Made by a program: the position numbers and the translations under genes
Origin: Gari tellinella
Lineage: Eukaryota > Mollusca > Bivalvia > Cardiida > Psammobiidae
Assembly: GCA_922989275.2 (NCBI GenBank)
Contig: OV277858.1
Span: forward strand, 2,728,001-2,792,000
Direction: 5' to 3'
DNA: 64,000 nt
The notes under the pieces: model-generated
Told to the model about the DNA's origin: nothing
What the model saw: the letters and a program-made list of their open reading frames with translations, nothing else
Databases searched by the model: none
Part shown: piece by piece, positions 1-10,957 of the stretch
How the letters are laid out: every line of letters starts with the position of its first letter
Numbering within the stretch: position 1 is the stretch's first letter

Positions 1-426
1 ATCACATGCTGTGGGTAACAAGGTCACTGTGACCTAGATTTCACGGTCCAATGACTTAGAGAATTCTTGGTTAACCTTTTCGTTTGCGTCTTGGTTTACC
101 TTTTTGTTAGTGTCAGTTTTAGTCAAAGTTTAAGTCCTACAGCAACCAAATTCGGCATGTACAGTTGTAGTGAGGTCATCATCACATGCGATATTTCGCA
201 CGAAAAATGACAGATATCGCATCAAAATTTGTATAACGTGAATATTTCTCGCACTCGTTTCTCAGATACGTGCGAGCTAAAGTTTATTCTTCTCGATTTA
301 TTTCCGATATTTACAAACATTTCTGATCAATTTCGTCGAACGCCTTATCGTAATCGCAGCATCCCGCGCACCAATAAGTATAACAGCAAACCAATAAACG
401 GAAAGAACCGAGAGTTCCGAATTCTG
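1..426. other. Unannotated flank
   Basis: I see no gene, RNA or clear repeat here. The only open frame on the + strand (from about 229) lacks any recognisable motif and runs into the 5S-like RNA region, so I do not call it. This stretch is not part of the duplicated segment. Confidence 0.4.
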
Positions 427-434
427 TATATAAA
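427..434 (+). promoter_or_regulatory. TATA-like box upstream of the 5S-like RNA
   Basis: TATATAAA lies 27 bases before the first base of the terminal helix of the 5S-like sequence at 461. 5S rRNA genes of several invertebrates carry a TATA-like element near -30, so the spacing is suggestive. An eight-base AT motif in AT-rich DNA is weak evidence on its own. Confidence 0.35.
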
Positions 435-460
435 ATCAAAACACATCCGGTTCAGAATAA

Positions 461-564
461 AACGTGTACCAGACCGCATGTAGACTAATTGGTTAAGCAA
501 CGTCCTGTGAGGTTAGAATCTGGATGGGTGACCGGCAGGGATTACCGTCGGCCCGGTACACGTT
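461..564 (+). ncRNA. 5S rRNA-like RNA or 5S-derived pseudogene
   Basis: Positions 491-502 (GGTTAAGCAACG) and 522-533 (GGATGGGTGACC) match the internal control regions of 5S rRNA, box A and box C, in the right order; GGTTAG before box C and GGGATTACC after it also fit. The segment is closed by a perfect 10-bp inverted repeat, AACGTGTACC (461-470) with GGTACACGTT (555-564). This is placed like helix I of 5S rRNA but has a different sequence. Total length is 104 against about 120 for 5S, and the 5' half (helices II and III) is not recognisable. It may be a diverged Pol III gene, a 5S-headed SINE or a pseudogene. No T4 terminator follows directly. Confidence 0.5.
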
Positions 565-1240
565 ATGTCCTCTGTCATTGGATCGTACTTTCTTTCGAAA
601 ACAGGAATGTAATTTCCCTTCACTGGATTGAATAACTGCACAATGCACCAAAATATCGTTCATTTTATTCCTTAGTTATCGTCGTAACCGCGCCGATAAT
701 TTTTGTCACTAGTTTTCGCGAACTGACCCTCTACAGACGAAAATGAATCTGCCGATAACATATACGCTAATGGCGCGTGCGGTAAACTATCAATTTATGG
801 TATGGATTAAATCTTTTCACTAGATTTCGATAAGGAGAAGAAGAATAACAGTTCCATGTCATATAAATTTTATTTACACAAAATTCTCAAGCAATAGATA
901 TAGCAGTAGTGCTTGTTGGTACAAACAGACTACCAATTAAAATTTCTCTCATCATCTAAAAAAATCTCTCACTTTTTTTTGACAAATGAGAGAATTTCTC
1001 TCACTTGCATTCTGCGACAGAATAATCCCTGCAAAGCAAAATTGTAGACAATCCGGCCATACCGACATTGGCTGTTTCTCGTTTTAATCATATGATGCTT
1101 CAACACAAGTGAAACCGTCTGTAGTTAGGTCCGGTATTGTTTTGAAACCACTGTGTCGGTGTCCGTTTTGTAGCCCTTATCTTAAAATAATGTCACTTTC
1201 GTTTTCACATTTGTTTATAACATGATTGACAGCTAAGAGG

Positions 1241-1357
1241 ATGAAAAAGTTTCTTGTAAGAAAAGACAGTAAAACTAAAGCTGTTGGAGACAATGGCATT
1301 CAAAACGAAAGTGATTGTAACTACGAAAAAAATAAACGTAAGCGAACTTTTTATTGA
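1241..1357 (+). CDS. Short ORF or first-exon candidate (lysine-rich N-terminus)
   Basis: An ATG at 1,241 opens 38 codons (starts MKKFLVRKDSK, ends KRKRTFY) before TGA. A donor-like GTAAGC lies near the end (1,336), so it could also be a first coding exon. A basic MKKFLV start followed later by KRKRTF resembles the N-termini of TTF/ZMYM-type zinc finger proteins related to hAT transposases, but the zinc finger itself is absent. No downstream exon was found. It may be a remnant or chance. Confidence 0.25.
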   Translation: MKKFLVRKDSKTKAVGDNGIQNESDCNYEKNKRKRTFY

Positions 1358-1496
1358 TTTTAAATGGTTACATGTCTGCCGTTTGTATCCCTAAATCGCT
1401 GATACTACAGTACCTCAGTGATACAGACCTCTGCTCAACCTGTGACCTCCAGTAAGAGGTCCTGTACTCTATTACTAGATACAAAATATATTCTCA

Positions 1497-1596
1497 CGGA
1501 CCCCTAGCCTACCCTCACAGGACTCGTTAGGAGTATGTGACCGTATCGCTAATTTCAAGTATTAGAGGTACGATCACGTACCCCCAGTCACTACCT
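1497..1596. repeat. Degenerate solo terminus of the 20,468-21,430 Mutator-like element
   Basis: This stretch matches the right inverted repeat of the complete element (21,328-21,430) in the same orientation: CCCCTAG, then CCCTCACAGG, then two opposed GTACG..CGTAC blocks, ending GTCACTACC. It carries many substitutions, so it is older than the intact element. The left half is not recognisable. Confidence 0.6.
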
Positions 1597-1730
1597 TTCG
1601 AATATAGTCATGTCTGAATAATTGGCTGAAATTTATAGAGTCAAGAAATTTAGCTTAACTCACTTGATTCTCGGTATTACAGTAACGTAACAGATAAGGG
1701 ACCGCCTAAGCACTCGGTGAATGCAATGCC

Positions 1731-2690
1731 CTGGCTAAAGCCCCGATCTCAATGTCCCGGTACGTCCCGGTTGAGATAGCCGGTGGACTTGGATGAGCCG
1801 GGGCGGTTTTTATGAAAAAATAAATTGCGATCTCACATTCCCGGTGTCTCCCCTGGTGGAGCACCGGTTATGAAGCCGGACCTTCCTGGTGAGTTCCCAG
1901 TTTGGCCCGGCGTAGTTACGGTGCAGGGCCGGTCTGTTCCCGGTTAACCCCGGTATAATAATAACACGGTGTAACCCCGGCCATCGCCGGTGGTATCTGG
2001 ATGACCACTGGTGTCGTCCCGATCAACCCCGGTTGTTCACCGGTGACGTGCCGGTGTTCGCCGGAAAGGACATAAACCGGGGCGGACGTGAATTAGTATC
2101 AATTCTCTTTTGTCTCTCGGGGTATATGAGATGAAAATCAAATACAAAGGAAATGCAATAAAATAGAACATAATAATGTTGTAGACTGTTCAAACTTCAT
2201 TTTAATATGAGTTTCAAACAGTTTGCCCGGCGTCTGATCTGGTAACTTTCGTTTTTAAATATTAGATTTACCCTATACAATAGAGAGGACGATATTATTT
2301 CCTATTTAAACACAGACGAAACAGAAACGCTAAAAATAAAATGTAGTAATCTGCATTTTTAAAAAAAAAAATCAAATTTATGCTCGCATATTATATACAC
2401 CCCGGTTGTTCAGGGTAGAGGCCAGGATGTGCTGGTAAAGATCCGGCGTTGCTCTGGCATTCCCCTGACCCTGGATGAAGCCGGTTCTGGTTTCTGTCCC
2501 GGTGACCCCCGGTTGTATTAAACATTTTAAAGCATCCGGGGAAGTTAGCCGGTGGAAGCTGGTCGATCTAGGATCGAGCTGGTCGCCCCCGGCGCCGCCA
2601 AGGTTGTACTCCAGGTGACTGCCGGTTTGCTAAACCGGGACTCACGGGGACCCAAACCTGGACAGTGAGATCGTGGCTTAAGCATCAGCT
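1731..2690. mobile_element. CCGG-rich foldback element, copy A
   Basis: Both ends carry related sequences in opposite orientation: GCTAAAGCCCCGATCTCA near 1,734 and, on the minus strand, CTTAAGCCACGATCTCACTG near 2,660-2,685. The two flanks of the element are unusually dense in CCGG, roughly one per 20-30 bases, around an AT-rich centre (about 2,090-2,395). No coding frame is visible. An alternative is that this is the 3' untranslated region of the CR1-like element, which it directly follows in copy B. Relative to B it lacks about 53 bases near 2,245 and a 1.06 kb insertion. Confidence 0.5.
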
Positions 2691-2960
2691 ACGGGCTAAT
2701 CCTAGCGTATTACAGTCGTTTATTTTTGCTGTTAACTGAATTAGCAACATCACTTTTTGTCATAAAACAGTTAAATATAGTTTTGAGAAGAACTTATTAC
2801 AAACCATGCCTTATTTATACCATGATGAGGTTGACAGGCTATCTCTAGATATGACCAAAAATCGCAGTTAAATGAACTCGGACCCGTACACATTTCTGGT
2901 ATTTGAGTAGGTTTCCCTGGTCAAACAATGCAGCGAAAGGGCCATTTTAAAAACAAAATC

Positions 2961-4257
2961 AAGAGATCTAGTTCTAGATCTAAAGTTCCGTCCATCCGCT
3001 CGTCCAGCTTGTCCGGAGCATAACTTCTAAAGTATATTAGCTATTGACTTCAAACTTCATATACAGATAGATCTTATTGACCAGGAGTGCAGTGCGCCAG
3101 AACCATTACTCTGACCTCAGTATTTTTGGAGTTATTGCCCTTTGTTATTTTTATCAAATTTAGGCTTGTCAGGAACATAACTTCCAAAGTATAATAGCTA
3201 TTGACTTCAAACTTCATATACAGATAGATCTAATTAACTAGGAGTGCAGTGCGCAAGAACCGTTACTCTGACGTCAGTATTTTTGGAGTTATTGCCCTTT
3301 GTTGTTACATTTTTACCCAATTTAGGCTTGTCCGGAGCATTACTTTTAAAGTATAAGAGCTATTGACTTCAAACTTCATATACCGATAGATCTCATTGAC
3401 TAGGAGTGCAGTGCGCAAGACCCGTTACTCTGTCATCAGTCTTTTTGGAGTTATTGTCCTTTGTTGTTATATTTTTACCCAATTTAGGCTTGTCCTGAGC
3501 ATCACTTCTAAAGTATAAAAGCTATTGACTTCAAACTTCATATACAGATAGATCTCATTGACTAGGAGTGCAGTGCGCAAGAGCGTTACTCTGTCATTAG
3601 TATTTTTGGAGTTATTGCCCTTTGTTGTCATATTTTTACCCACTTTAGGCTTGTCCGGAGCATAACTTCAAAAGTGTAAGAGCTATTGACTTTAAACTTC
3701 ATATACAGATAGATCTTATTTACTAGGAGTGCAGTGCACAACAACAATAACTCTGCCATCAGTATTTTTGGTGTTATTGCCCTTTGTTGTTATATTTTTA
3801 CCCAATTTAGGTTTGTCCCGAGCTTAACTTCCAAAGTATAGAAGCTATTGACCCCAAACTTCATATACAGATAGATCTTATTGACTAGGAGTGCAGTGCA
3901 CAAGAACCATAACTCTATCATCAGTATTTTTGGAGTTATTACCCTTTGTTGATATATTTTTTATCCAATTTAGGCTTGTCCAGAACATAACTTCCAAAGT
4001 ATAAGAGCTATTGACTTCAAACTTCATATACAGATAGATCTCATTTACCAGGAGTGCAATGCATAAGAACCTGTACTCTGTCATCCATATTTTTGGAGTT
4101 ATTTCCCTTTGTTATATTTTTATCCATTTTTTGAGTTGTTGCCCTTTGTTATTCTTTTCCAAGTTAGGGAGCACACATTAACTTTATCCAGAAACATTTA
4201 TCTCTTGTGACAAGACCCCACTGGGGGTATGAATCACCATTTGTGATAGGTCTAGTT
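2961..4257 (+). mobile_element. Helitron-like non-autonomous element, AGATCTAG family, copy A
   Basis: Begins with a perfect hairpin, AGATCTAG (2,964-2,971), TT, CTAGATCT, followed by a CCGTCCATCCG tract. Seven tandem core units of about 160 bases follow, each recognisable by AGCTATTGACTTCAAACTTC and GGAGTGCAGTG. The 3' end has hairpin ATCAC/GTGAT and finishes AGGTCTAGTTT. CTAG after a short hairpin, a T-rich target and no target duplication fit Helitron/Helentron derivatives. No protein is encoded. Orientation follows the hairpin-to-CTAG order. Confidence 0.65.
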
Positions 4258-4325
4258 TGAATATGTACAGTCATGACTATGAATCGGAAGATAAAAATTC
4301 TATATTTCATCAAATGGTAGCTTAA

Positions 4326-4858
4326 AGAGGCTCGCAACCGGATTTAGCATTAAAAATAGTAATTTGTAAATATATGTCAAATGCTTATATAAATGGGTAA
4401 GATTTAGTTTAGGATAATAAATTCTGTTAAAAAATCCATTTCAAAAAAAAAAAAGAAGAAGCCCTGGTGGGATTCAAACCCGTGACCCTCCATGCGGAGA
4501 GAAACGTGAAAAAATGAGGAAGCTCCTATACTACCTCGGCTACCAGCGCTCTCTATATCTATAGTAGCGAATTAACGTACTTCACTAGCGGCGATCGATA
4601 GTACTTTTACTATTTTATTCGTCTCGGGTTTATGTCTGAGCCCGTGTAAAGGAGCAACAACAACTATACCGTTAGCTAACGCTATAGAAAAACGATAGAA
4701 AATATCTTAAAAAAACTAAGATTCGGTGCCGATTCTTGAGACTTTTTTTGGACTGATCATATTTTTTTAATGTCAGAAGCCAAATAATGCCACAAATTTG
4801 CTTTTATTTGAGTATTTTATTTTATTTTGACAAGTACACCATCCGGTTGCGAGTCCCT
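4326..4858. mobile_element. TTAA-targeting MITE (piggyBac-like), copy A only
   Basis: Flanked by TTAA at 4,322-4,325 and 4,859-4,862. Inner ends are inverted repeats: AGAGGCTCGCAACCGGAT on the left, and the complement of ATCCGGTTGCGAGTCCCT on the right. Copy B has one TTAA filled by a different element at the homologous place, proving insertion. Length is 533 bases with no transposase frame. TTAA duplication is the signature of piggyBac-type transposases. A 5'-truncated relative lies at 5,515-5,852. Confidence 0.85.
4461..4549 (-). pseudogene. tRNA-like sequence with long variable arm (Ser/Leu type)
   Basis: Read on the minus strand, GCGCTGG (acceptor 5') faces CCAGGGC (acceptor 3') with 6 of 7 pairs. 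TAGCCGAGGTAGT resembles box A and GGGTTTGAATCCC is a good box B. CTCC-gcat-GGAG fits a long variable arm, and 89 nt is right for a class II tRNA. D and T stems have mismatches and I cannot place an anticodon safely. It sits inside the TTAA element, so a captured tRNA gene or tRNA-headed SINE fragment is more likely than a working tRNA. Confidence 0.45.
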
Positions 4859-4860
4859 TT

Positions 4861-4939
4861 AAAGCAGGCTGAAAGTAAAGCAGAATGCAGTATATTGCAC
4901 CTTAAGGCGCGTTCTGCTTTACTTTAAACCTGCCTAAAG
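4861..4939. mobile_element. Small foldback (AAAGCAGG...CCTGC), copy A
   Basis: Imperfect hairpin of about 80 bases: AAAGCAGGCTGAAAGTAAAG pairs with CTTTACTTTAAACCTGCC. The counterpart in B is about 31,629-31,706. A second member is at 9,875-9,935 (B 37,916-37,986). Part of the exon-like block at 5,107-5,178 resembles its left arm. Confidence 0.55.
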
Positions 4940-5413
4940 TGGTAATTTATCTTCAAAATATGAAAATATATGTGCAGGGTTAAAGTATAAACTGAAAGAC
5001 ATCCTTTTTGTTGCAGATAAAAGCCAGTCTGGACTTGGACACAACCAATGTTAAGGTGAATATTTGTTTACTTTTGAACTGACATAACCTGTTTTCTTTT
5101 CTATAGACACGTGGTTGTTTAAAGCATGTTGAAAGTAACACGGAATGCTTGTTACTGCAATGGTACATATACATCTAGGTATGAAGCTTGCAAGGGTAAC
5201 CATATAGCTGGTTCCCTCATCGAGTTTGGTACCTGGCATGAGTCATATTATGATGTATGAAGAACTTGCATTTTGTGTTGGAAGTTTGGTGTTCCTAAAC
5301 CAAGCTAATGCGTTTATAGGCCGTAAAGAGGTAAATACAACATTATTTATTGTATTTTCTATGCGATCTATTTTAAGATTGATATTATAAGTTACACAGT
5401 ATAAAATAATTTA

Positions 5414-5508
5414 GGCAGGGTGAATTGGCTTGTATGACGGTTTTGGATTCCGAATTTCCTGAACGCGAAGGAAATAAGGAATCCAAAACGGTCATACAAG
5501 GCCATACA
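5414..5508. mobile_element. Palindromic foldback, copy A, 3' truncated
   Basis: Left arm GGCAGGGTG..GGCTTGTATGACGG..GGATTCC, right arm GGAATCC..CCGTCATACAAGGCC. The outermost right arm is lost: A goes from CCATACA straight into TTTTTCCCGG, whereas B keeps the closing CACCCTGCC. This dates a deletion in copy A. Confidence 0.75.
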
Positions 5509-5514
5509 GAGTTT

Positions 5515-5852
5515 TTCCCGGTCTAAATGAGGATTAATTTTATTCCCAGCTGAAGAAAATCATAATGCCTGAGCTGTTATCTCTCCTTTTCTGAGTTTAA
5601 TATTACATTTTTAGTTCACCAGAGCTTATGTCTGAGTCCTGACTTAATTTTCTATAGCAACTTTCGTCGCTATGGATAAAACGATGGAAAATATCTAAAA
5701 AAACTAAGATTTGAAGATTTTTCGAGAGGGTGTTATTAGACTGGTCATATTTTTCCAATGCCAGATGCACGATAATGCTACCCTTTTGTATATATTTGAG
5801 TAATTTCTTTTATTTTTTGCAAATGCACCATCTGGTTGCGAGTGGCTTTAAG
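5515..5852. mobile_element. 5'-truncated relative of the TTAA element, copy A
   Basis: Its right half parallels the end of 4,326-4,858: AACGATGGAAAATATCT, then a TTTTTC(C/G) region, then CATCTGGTTGCGAGTGGCTT and TTAA. The left terminus is missing. The counterpart in B is 34,914-35,255. Confidence 0.6.
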
Positions 5853-6781
5853 AAGTCACATATTTGGCTATATCTTTATGAGTGTCTGTCAGTGCCATGT
5901 CCTTCATAAAATTTAGGTCACACTTGAAGCTTGGTCATGTGGGATCTTAAAGTAGGTAAAATCGCAAAACTATGGGATATGCCGTCAGTCATTGTGTTAC
6001 ACAAGCTGTTCTCACCTTGCGGACGGAGATATCCAGAAAAGGTGGGGGGGGGGGGGGGTTGAGATTACCTTATCTGTCTGGACGGACAAGTCAAATTAAT
6101 TGATGTTAATTAGATAACGAATCCATTGGGAACAATAAATGAACATTAATTTATTGTGTTTCATGGGATGACGTAACGACCGAGTCTAGGATTGAAATGT
6201 TATTACTTATTAAGCGAGTCTTGGCGTGCTAAATAATTTTTCTATTCTAGCCGAGGTTTAGATCAGTTTGTCTCATACAACGACTAGTGACAGGTTCTTT
6301 TTCTCACATAACCAATAGTTTTAATCTATTTTAGCTCAGCAAAGCATGACAAGAAATTGTGTATGATTATGGGGACAGCAATTATCTCTGATGGAGGAAT
6401 GAGGTAAGTTTTTTGACATCTCTCTTTTAGTCGAAACTCTTCAAAAGTTATTAAAAAATTATGAACCAATGCAAATTAAGGAAAAATCTGTTTGTGTCAA
6501 AATGTAGGGTTACAAATCTCATCGGATTTTAATGCAACTAGGTCAAAATGTTTATCTCAATTATAACTAGGTCATGGATGAATATGGGAAATGTCCGGTC
6601 AAAAACATGGTAACTAGATCATATCAGACAACATTTGTTAAGAGCTAGAAGCTAAAAATCTTTTTAAATGTTGATGAAACTTGGTAAAAATGTTTTTTAT
6701 TGATATCTAGGTCAGGGTTGAATGTTGGTTGTGTCGGGTCAAAATATAGGTCACTGGGTCAAATCATAAGAATACATTTTT

Positions 6782-7851
6782 AGCTCACCTGGCACGAAGT
6801 GCCAAGGTGAGCTTTTAGGACCGCTGGATGTCTGTCGTCTGTCCGTCTGTCTGTCTGTTCACAATTGGTTCGTTAACACTCTAGCTGCTACAAATTTCAT
6901 CCAATCTTCATGGAACTTGATGACAATGTTTGTCTTGGTGAAATCTAGGTCAAGTACGATTGTGGGTCATGTCAGATCAAAAACTAGGTCACTAGGTCAA
7001 ATCATAGAAAAATCTTGTTAACACTCAGAGGCTACAAATCTTATTGGATTTTAATGAAACTGTCAAAATGTTTGGCTCATTGATATCTAGGTCAAGTTTG
7101 AATATAGGTCATCCTCGGTCAAAAACTAGGTCACTAGGTCAAATCATAGAAAACCTTGTTAACACTCCAGATTCTACAAATCTCATTGGAATTTAATGCA
7201 ACCTAGTCAGAATGTTTGCCTAATTGATATCTAGGTCAAGTTCGAATATGGGTAATGTCAGGTCAAAAACTAGGTCACTAGGTCAAATCATTGGAAAACA
7301 TTGTTTACACTCTATAGGCTACAAATCTCACCGTATCGTCATGAAGCTTGGTCAAAATGTTTGCCTCATTCATATCTAGGTCAAGTTCGAATGTGGGTCA
7401 TGTCCGGTCAAAAACTAGGATACTAGGTCAAATCAAAGAAAAACCTTGTTAACACTCTAGAGGCTACAAATCTCAATGGATCTTAATGAAACTTGGTCAG
7501 AATGTTTTCCTCATTGAAATCTAGGTCAATTTCGAATGTGGGTCATGTCCGGTTAAAAACTAGGTCACTAGGTCAAATCATAGAAAAACCTTGTTAACAC
7601 TCTAGAGGCTACAAATCTCAATGGATCTTTATGAAACTTCATCAAAATGAATGTCGTGATGAAATCCAGGTCAAGTTCGAATGTGGGTCATGTCCGGTCA
7701 AAAACTAGGTCACTAGGTCAAATTTTAGAAAAATCTTGTTAACACTATAAAGGTTGATTATGGGTCATGTTCAGTCGTTAACTAGGTCACTATAGGTCAT
7801 GTTTTACATGGTGTACCAGGTGAGCGATTTAGGGTCATGATGGCCCTTGTT
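6782..7851 (+). mobile_element. Helitron-like element, AGCTCACC family (GCAC/GTGC subfamily), copy A
   Basis: The 5' hairpin AGCTCACCTGGCAC / GTGCCAAGGTGAGCT is followed by a CTGTCTGTC tract. Six to seven core units of about 147 bases follow (GTTAACACTCTAGAGGCTAC, TCAAGTTCGAATGTGGGTCA, CTAGGTCACTAGGTCAAAT). The subterminal CAGGTGAGCGA is the inverted match of the 5' end. The 3' end reads GGGTCATGATGGCCCTTGTT. Copy A has one more core unit (about 7,444-7,590) than copy B. Confidence 0.75.
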
Positions 7852-8471
7852 TACACTAGCAGTGATTCTTTTACCTGTGCATCCTGAGTTCTGTACTCAT
7901 TAAATTTGCCAGGGACTCATTATTTGAAAAGTTGCGCATCCCATGGACCCAAAGCTTTTCTGGCATTTATTAACACATTACTCCATATGATATAAGTTGA
8001 ATTATAACACAGTTGTTTGCCTTTATTGTACTCTTCCACTGCCGTGAATAATTCTACAGTACTTGTATATTATGCAACATCTTTATCCCAGCAGATAGTA
8101 GGACATATGCTACCAATGCGTGAGACACCTGGTGGCTTTTAAATAAGTATGATAAATCAAGCATCGTTACTCTACGAAATCGTGCATATCAGTTACCTCC
8201 CAAAGGTACCTTCAGTTCCAAACAATCTCCAATAATTGCGTATTATAAACGTTAAATGCATGCCATGAAATTGTACTTGGTAAATGAAAGTATGTGAAAC
8301 TTAGCAAATACTCTTATCTAATAAGGCTAAGTTAATTACCCAGAACTTTATCAAATTGAATATAAGCGTTAACCTGGGAACACATAGAAAAAGCTGTCTG
8401 CTTTTTTAGGCCATTTGTATAGGTATATAAGTGCCTGTAGTTTCAAACGAAGCATTATAACTTATTCTTTT
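7852..8471. other. Non-repetitive stretch of the duplicated segment
   Basis: No gene or repeat motif seen. Almost identical to 37,110-37,727 in copy B, which helps show that the duplication is not merely shared repeats. Confidence 0.5.
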
Positions 8472-9684
8472 GTAGCTCACCTGAGCTAGCTCAGGGTGAG
8501 CTATTGCAATCCTTGAATGTCCGGCGTGCGGCGTCAACAATTTTAGTGTTTACACTCTAGAGACCACAATTTTTATCCAATCTTTCTCAAACTTGCTCAG
8601 ATGGTATATTGCCAGAAGAGTTCGGATGAGTTCGATTATGGTTGAAATCGAACAAATAGGTCATGAGTTATCTACCTTTGAACTGCTGAAAATGCCATAT
8701 TTAACAGTGTTTACACTCTAGAGGCCACAGTATTTATCCAATCTTTATAAAACCTGCCAAGATTGTATATGACCATAAGAGTTCGGAAGAGTTCGATTTT
8801 GGTTGAAATAGGACAAATAGATCAAGAGTAATCTACCTTTGAATTGCTGAAAATGCCATTTTTAACAGTGTTTACACACTAGAGTTCACAATTTTTATCA
8901 AATCTTTCTTAAACTTGGTCAGATTGTATATTACTATAAGAGTTCAGATGAGTTTGATTATGGTTGAAAGCAGACTTATAGGTCGAGAGTTATCTACCTT
9001 TGAATTGCTGAAAATGCCATATTTAACGCTGTTTACACTCTAGAGGCCACAAATTTTATCCAATCTTTCATAAACTTACTCAGATTGTATATTATCATAA
9101 GACTTCGGATGAGTTCAATTTTGGTTGTAATCTGATCAATAGGTCAAGAGTTATCTACATTTGAATGGCTGAAAATGATATATTTAACAGTGTTTACGCT
9201 CTAGAGGCCACAATATTTATCCAAGCTCTCTCAAACTTGCCCATATTGTATATGACCATAAGAGTTGGACAAAGGGTGATTATGGTTGGAATCAGACAAA
9301 TAGATCAAGAGATATCTACCTTTGAATTGCTGAAAATGCCATATTTTACAGCGTTTACACTCTTGCAACTACAGTTTTCAATGGATTTTGATTATACATG
9401 TACACAAAGGATGTAGCTATACATTCTCGAAGGAGTGAAATTACTGTTGAAATGTAATCATTGTGGCAATAGTTACCTGCCCTTGATATACTTTGAAATG
9501 CTAGAAAAAGGCTTAATTTCAGTATTGTTTAGGCTCTAGTTATCTGCCTTTGATGTACTCTACTATACTACAGTAGGTCGACAAACTTGAGTGGATTTAG
9601 AATAAAACGGGTGAAATTCAAAGGTAAAGCTATCAGGCTTCATTACAAATGGTGATCGATATCAGGGCCTTCAGGCCCTCTTGT
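8472..9684 (+). mobile_element. Helitron-like element, AGCTCACC family (GAGCTAGCTC subfamily), copy A only
   Basis: The hairpin AGCTCACCTGAGCTAGCTC opens the element. Core units of about 150 bases follow (GTGTTTACACTCTAGAGGCC, GAGTTATCTACCTTTGAATTG). The 3' end is hairpin GGGCC-TTCA-GGCCC and TCTTGT. In B the site reads uninterrupted CTTTTTTACCATTG, giving a precise empty site inside a T-run and no target duplication. The + strand frame at 9,165-9,416 lies across core units and is not a gene. Confidence 0.8.
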
Positions 9685-9990
9685 CACCATTGTCTTATTA
9701 TTCACACCTATAGCTTTTATTGTGAGAAGTTTCATCAATTTAATTTCAGTTAAATTTTGATTCAGTGAGTGTTTTCATTGAATTGGAGCCGAAAACAATT
9801 AAGAAAAAAACATATATATCGGGCAAAAAAAGATCCTTCGGAGATTTCATTTGGTCGCATATGTCCATAAAGCAGGTTTGAAGTAAAACAGAAGTGCTTT
9901 AAGGCAAAATCTGCTTTACTGTCAACCTGCTTTAAGTTGTCACCTGTCTTCAAAGCAGGAAATAAGTTATAGGATATAGGGTAAATTTTT

Positions 9991-10168
9991 AGCTCTAGAA
10001 GCTACAAATCTCATTTGATCTTAATGAAACTTTTCTCAAATTTTTTGCCTCATCAAAATCTAGGCCATGATTGAATGTGGGTCATGTGAGGTCAAAATCT
10101 AGAGCACTATAGGTCAAGTTTTACATGGTGTACCATGTGAACAATATAGGGCCATCGTGGCCCTTGTT
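9991..10168 (+). mobile_element. 3' remnant of an AGCTCACC-family element, copy A
   Basis: Only one partial core unit and the 3' terminus remain (GGGCCATCGTGGCCCTTGTT). AGCTC is fused directly to core sequence, so an internal deletion removed the rest. In B (about 38,118-38,297) an extra stretch of about 85 bases precedes it. Confidence 0.65.
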
Positions 10169-10957
10169 TTTAAAGTGTTGCATGTAGTTAAAGTTAGTAT
10201 GTGTATCATATTTTGTCAATTTCAGAAAGAGATGATTTCAGTTTGGAAGATCACGTAACACAGTGGGGAAAAAAAGAAAAAGCTCAGGTAATACTGATTG
10301 ATCCATTTTATGCGGCTCACCGTATATTCTAGTGTAAACATACTGTATTTCTCCTTGTAGATACCCAGTATGACTTATAGTTGGGGCAAATTGTTTCGGT
10401 CCTCGCTGCTTGTCTGTCCACAGATTGAAACTTGACCATAAATTTTGAATCACATATGATCTATAAAGACTTCAATAAAATATGATAGAGACTTCATAGT
10501 TTGCATTTGGTCTCAATTCAAGGTCAACGTCATGTAGAGGTTATTTAAATACTTAATAGGCTGAATTTAACATTGGTCATAACTTTTGAACTTAGTAACA
10601 TGTGATAGAAACTTCATAGTCGGTATGTGTACTCATCTGATAAAGCTCTTGATTTCAATACAAGTTTGGTCATGTCTGTCAAAGTCATAAGAGGTTATGG
10701 TAAAGTCAGGCATAGTATTGACTTCAAACTTCATATACAGACATATCTCATTGACCAGGAGTGCAGTGTATAAGAACCGTTACTCCGTCATCAGTATTTT
10801 TATTGTTTGTTGTTATATTTTATCGAATGTAGTCTTGTCTGGAACATAATAATTTGCCAAAGTATAAGAGTTATTGACTTAAAACTTAATATACAGATAT
10901 ATATCATTGTCTAGGAGTGCCATGCTCAAGAACTGTTACTCTGTCATCAGTATTTTT

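Noticed and set aside
4461..4549. Functional tRNA gene
   Set aside because: Stem mismatches, no clear anticodon and location inside a TTAA element make a captured or SINE-derived fragment more likely.
6043..6058. Poly-G tracts (also 14,387-14,404, 35,449-35,471 and 42,573-42,592) as G-quadruplex regulators
   Set aside because: Simple homopolymers of different length in A and B; they look like slippage or sequencing noise and no gene context supports a role.
6364..6403. Alternative reading of the 69-nt exon (KLCMIMGTAIISDGGM)
   Set aside because: It is open in both copies, but the adjoining exons then have stops in the required phase. The frame with YDYG joins all five exons with one stop.
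9165..9416. 83-codon frame in a Helitron-like core
   Set aside because: It spans core tandem units without bias or motif, and the whole element is absent from copy B.
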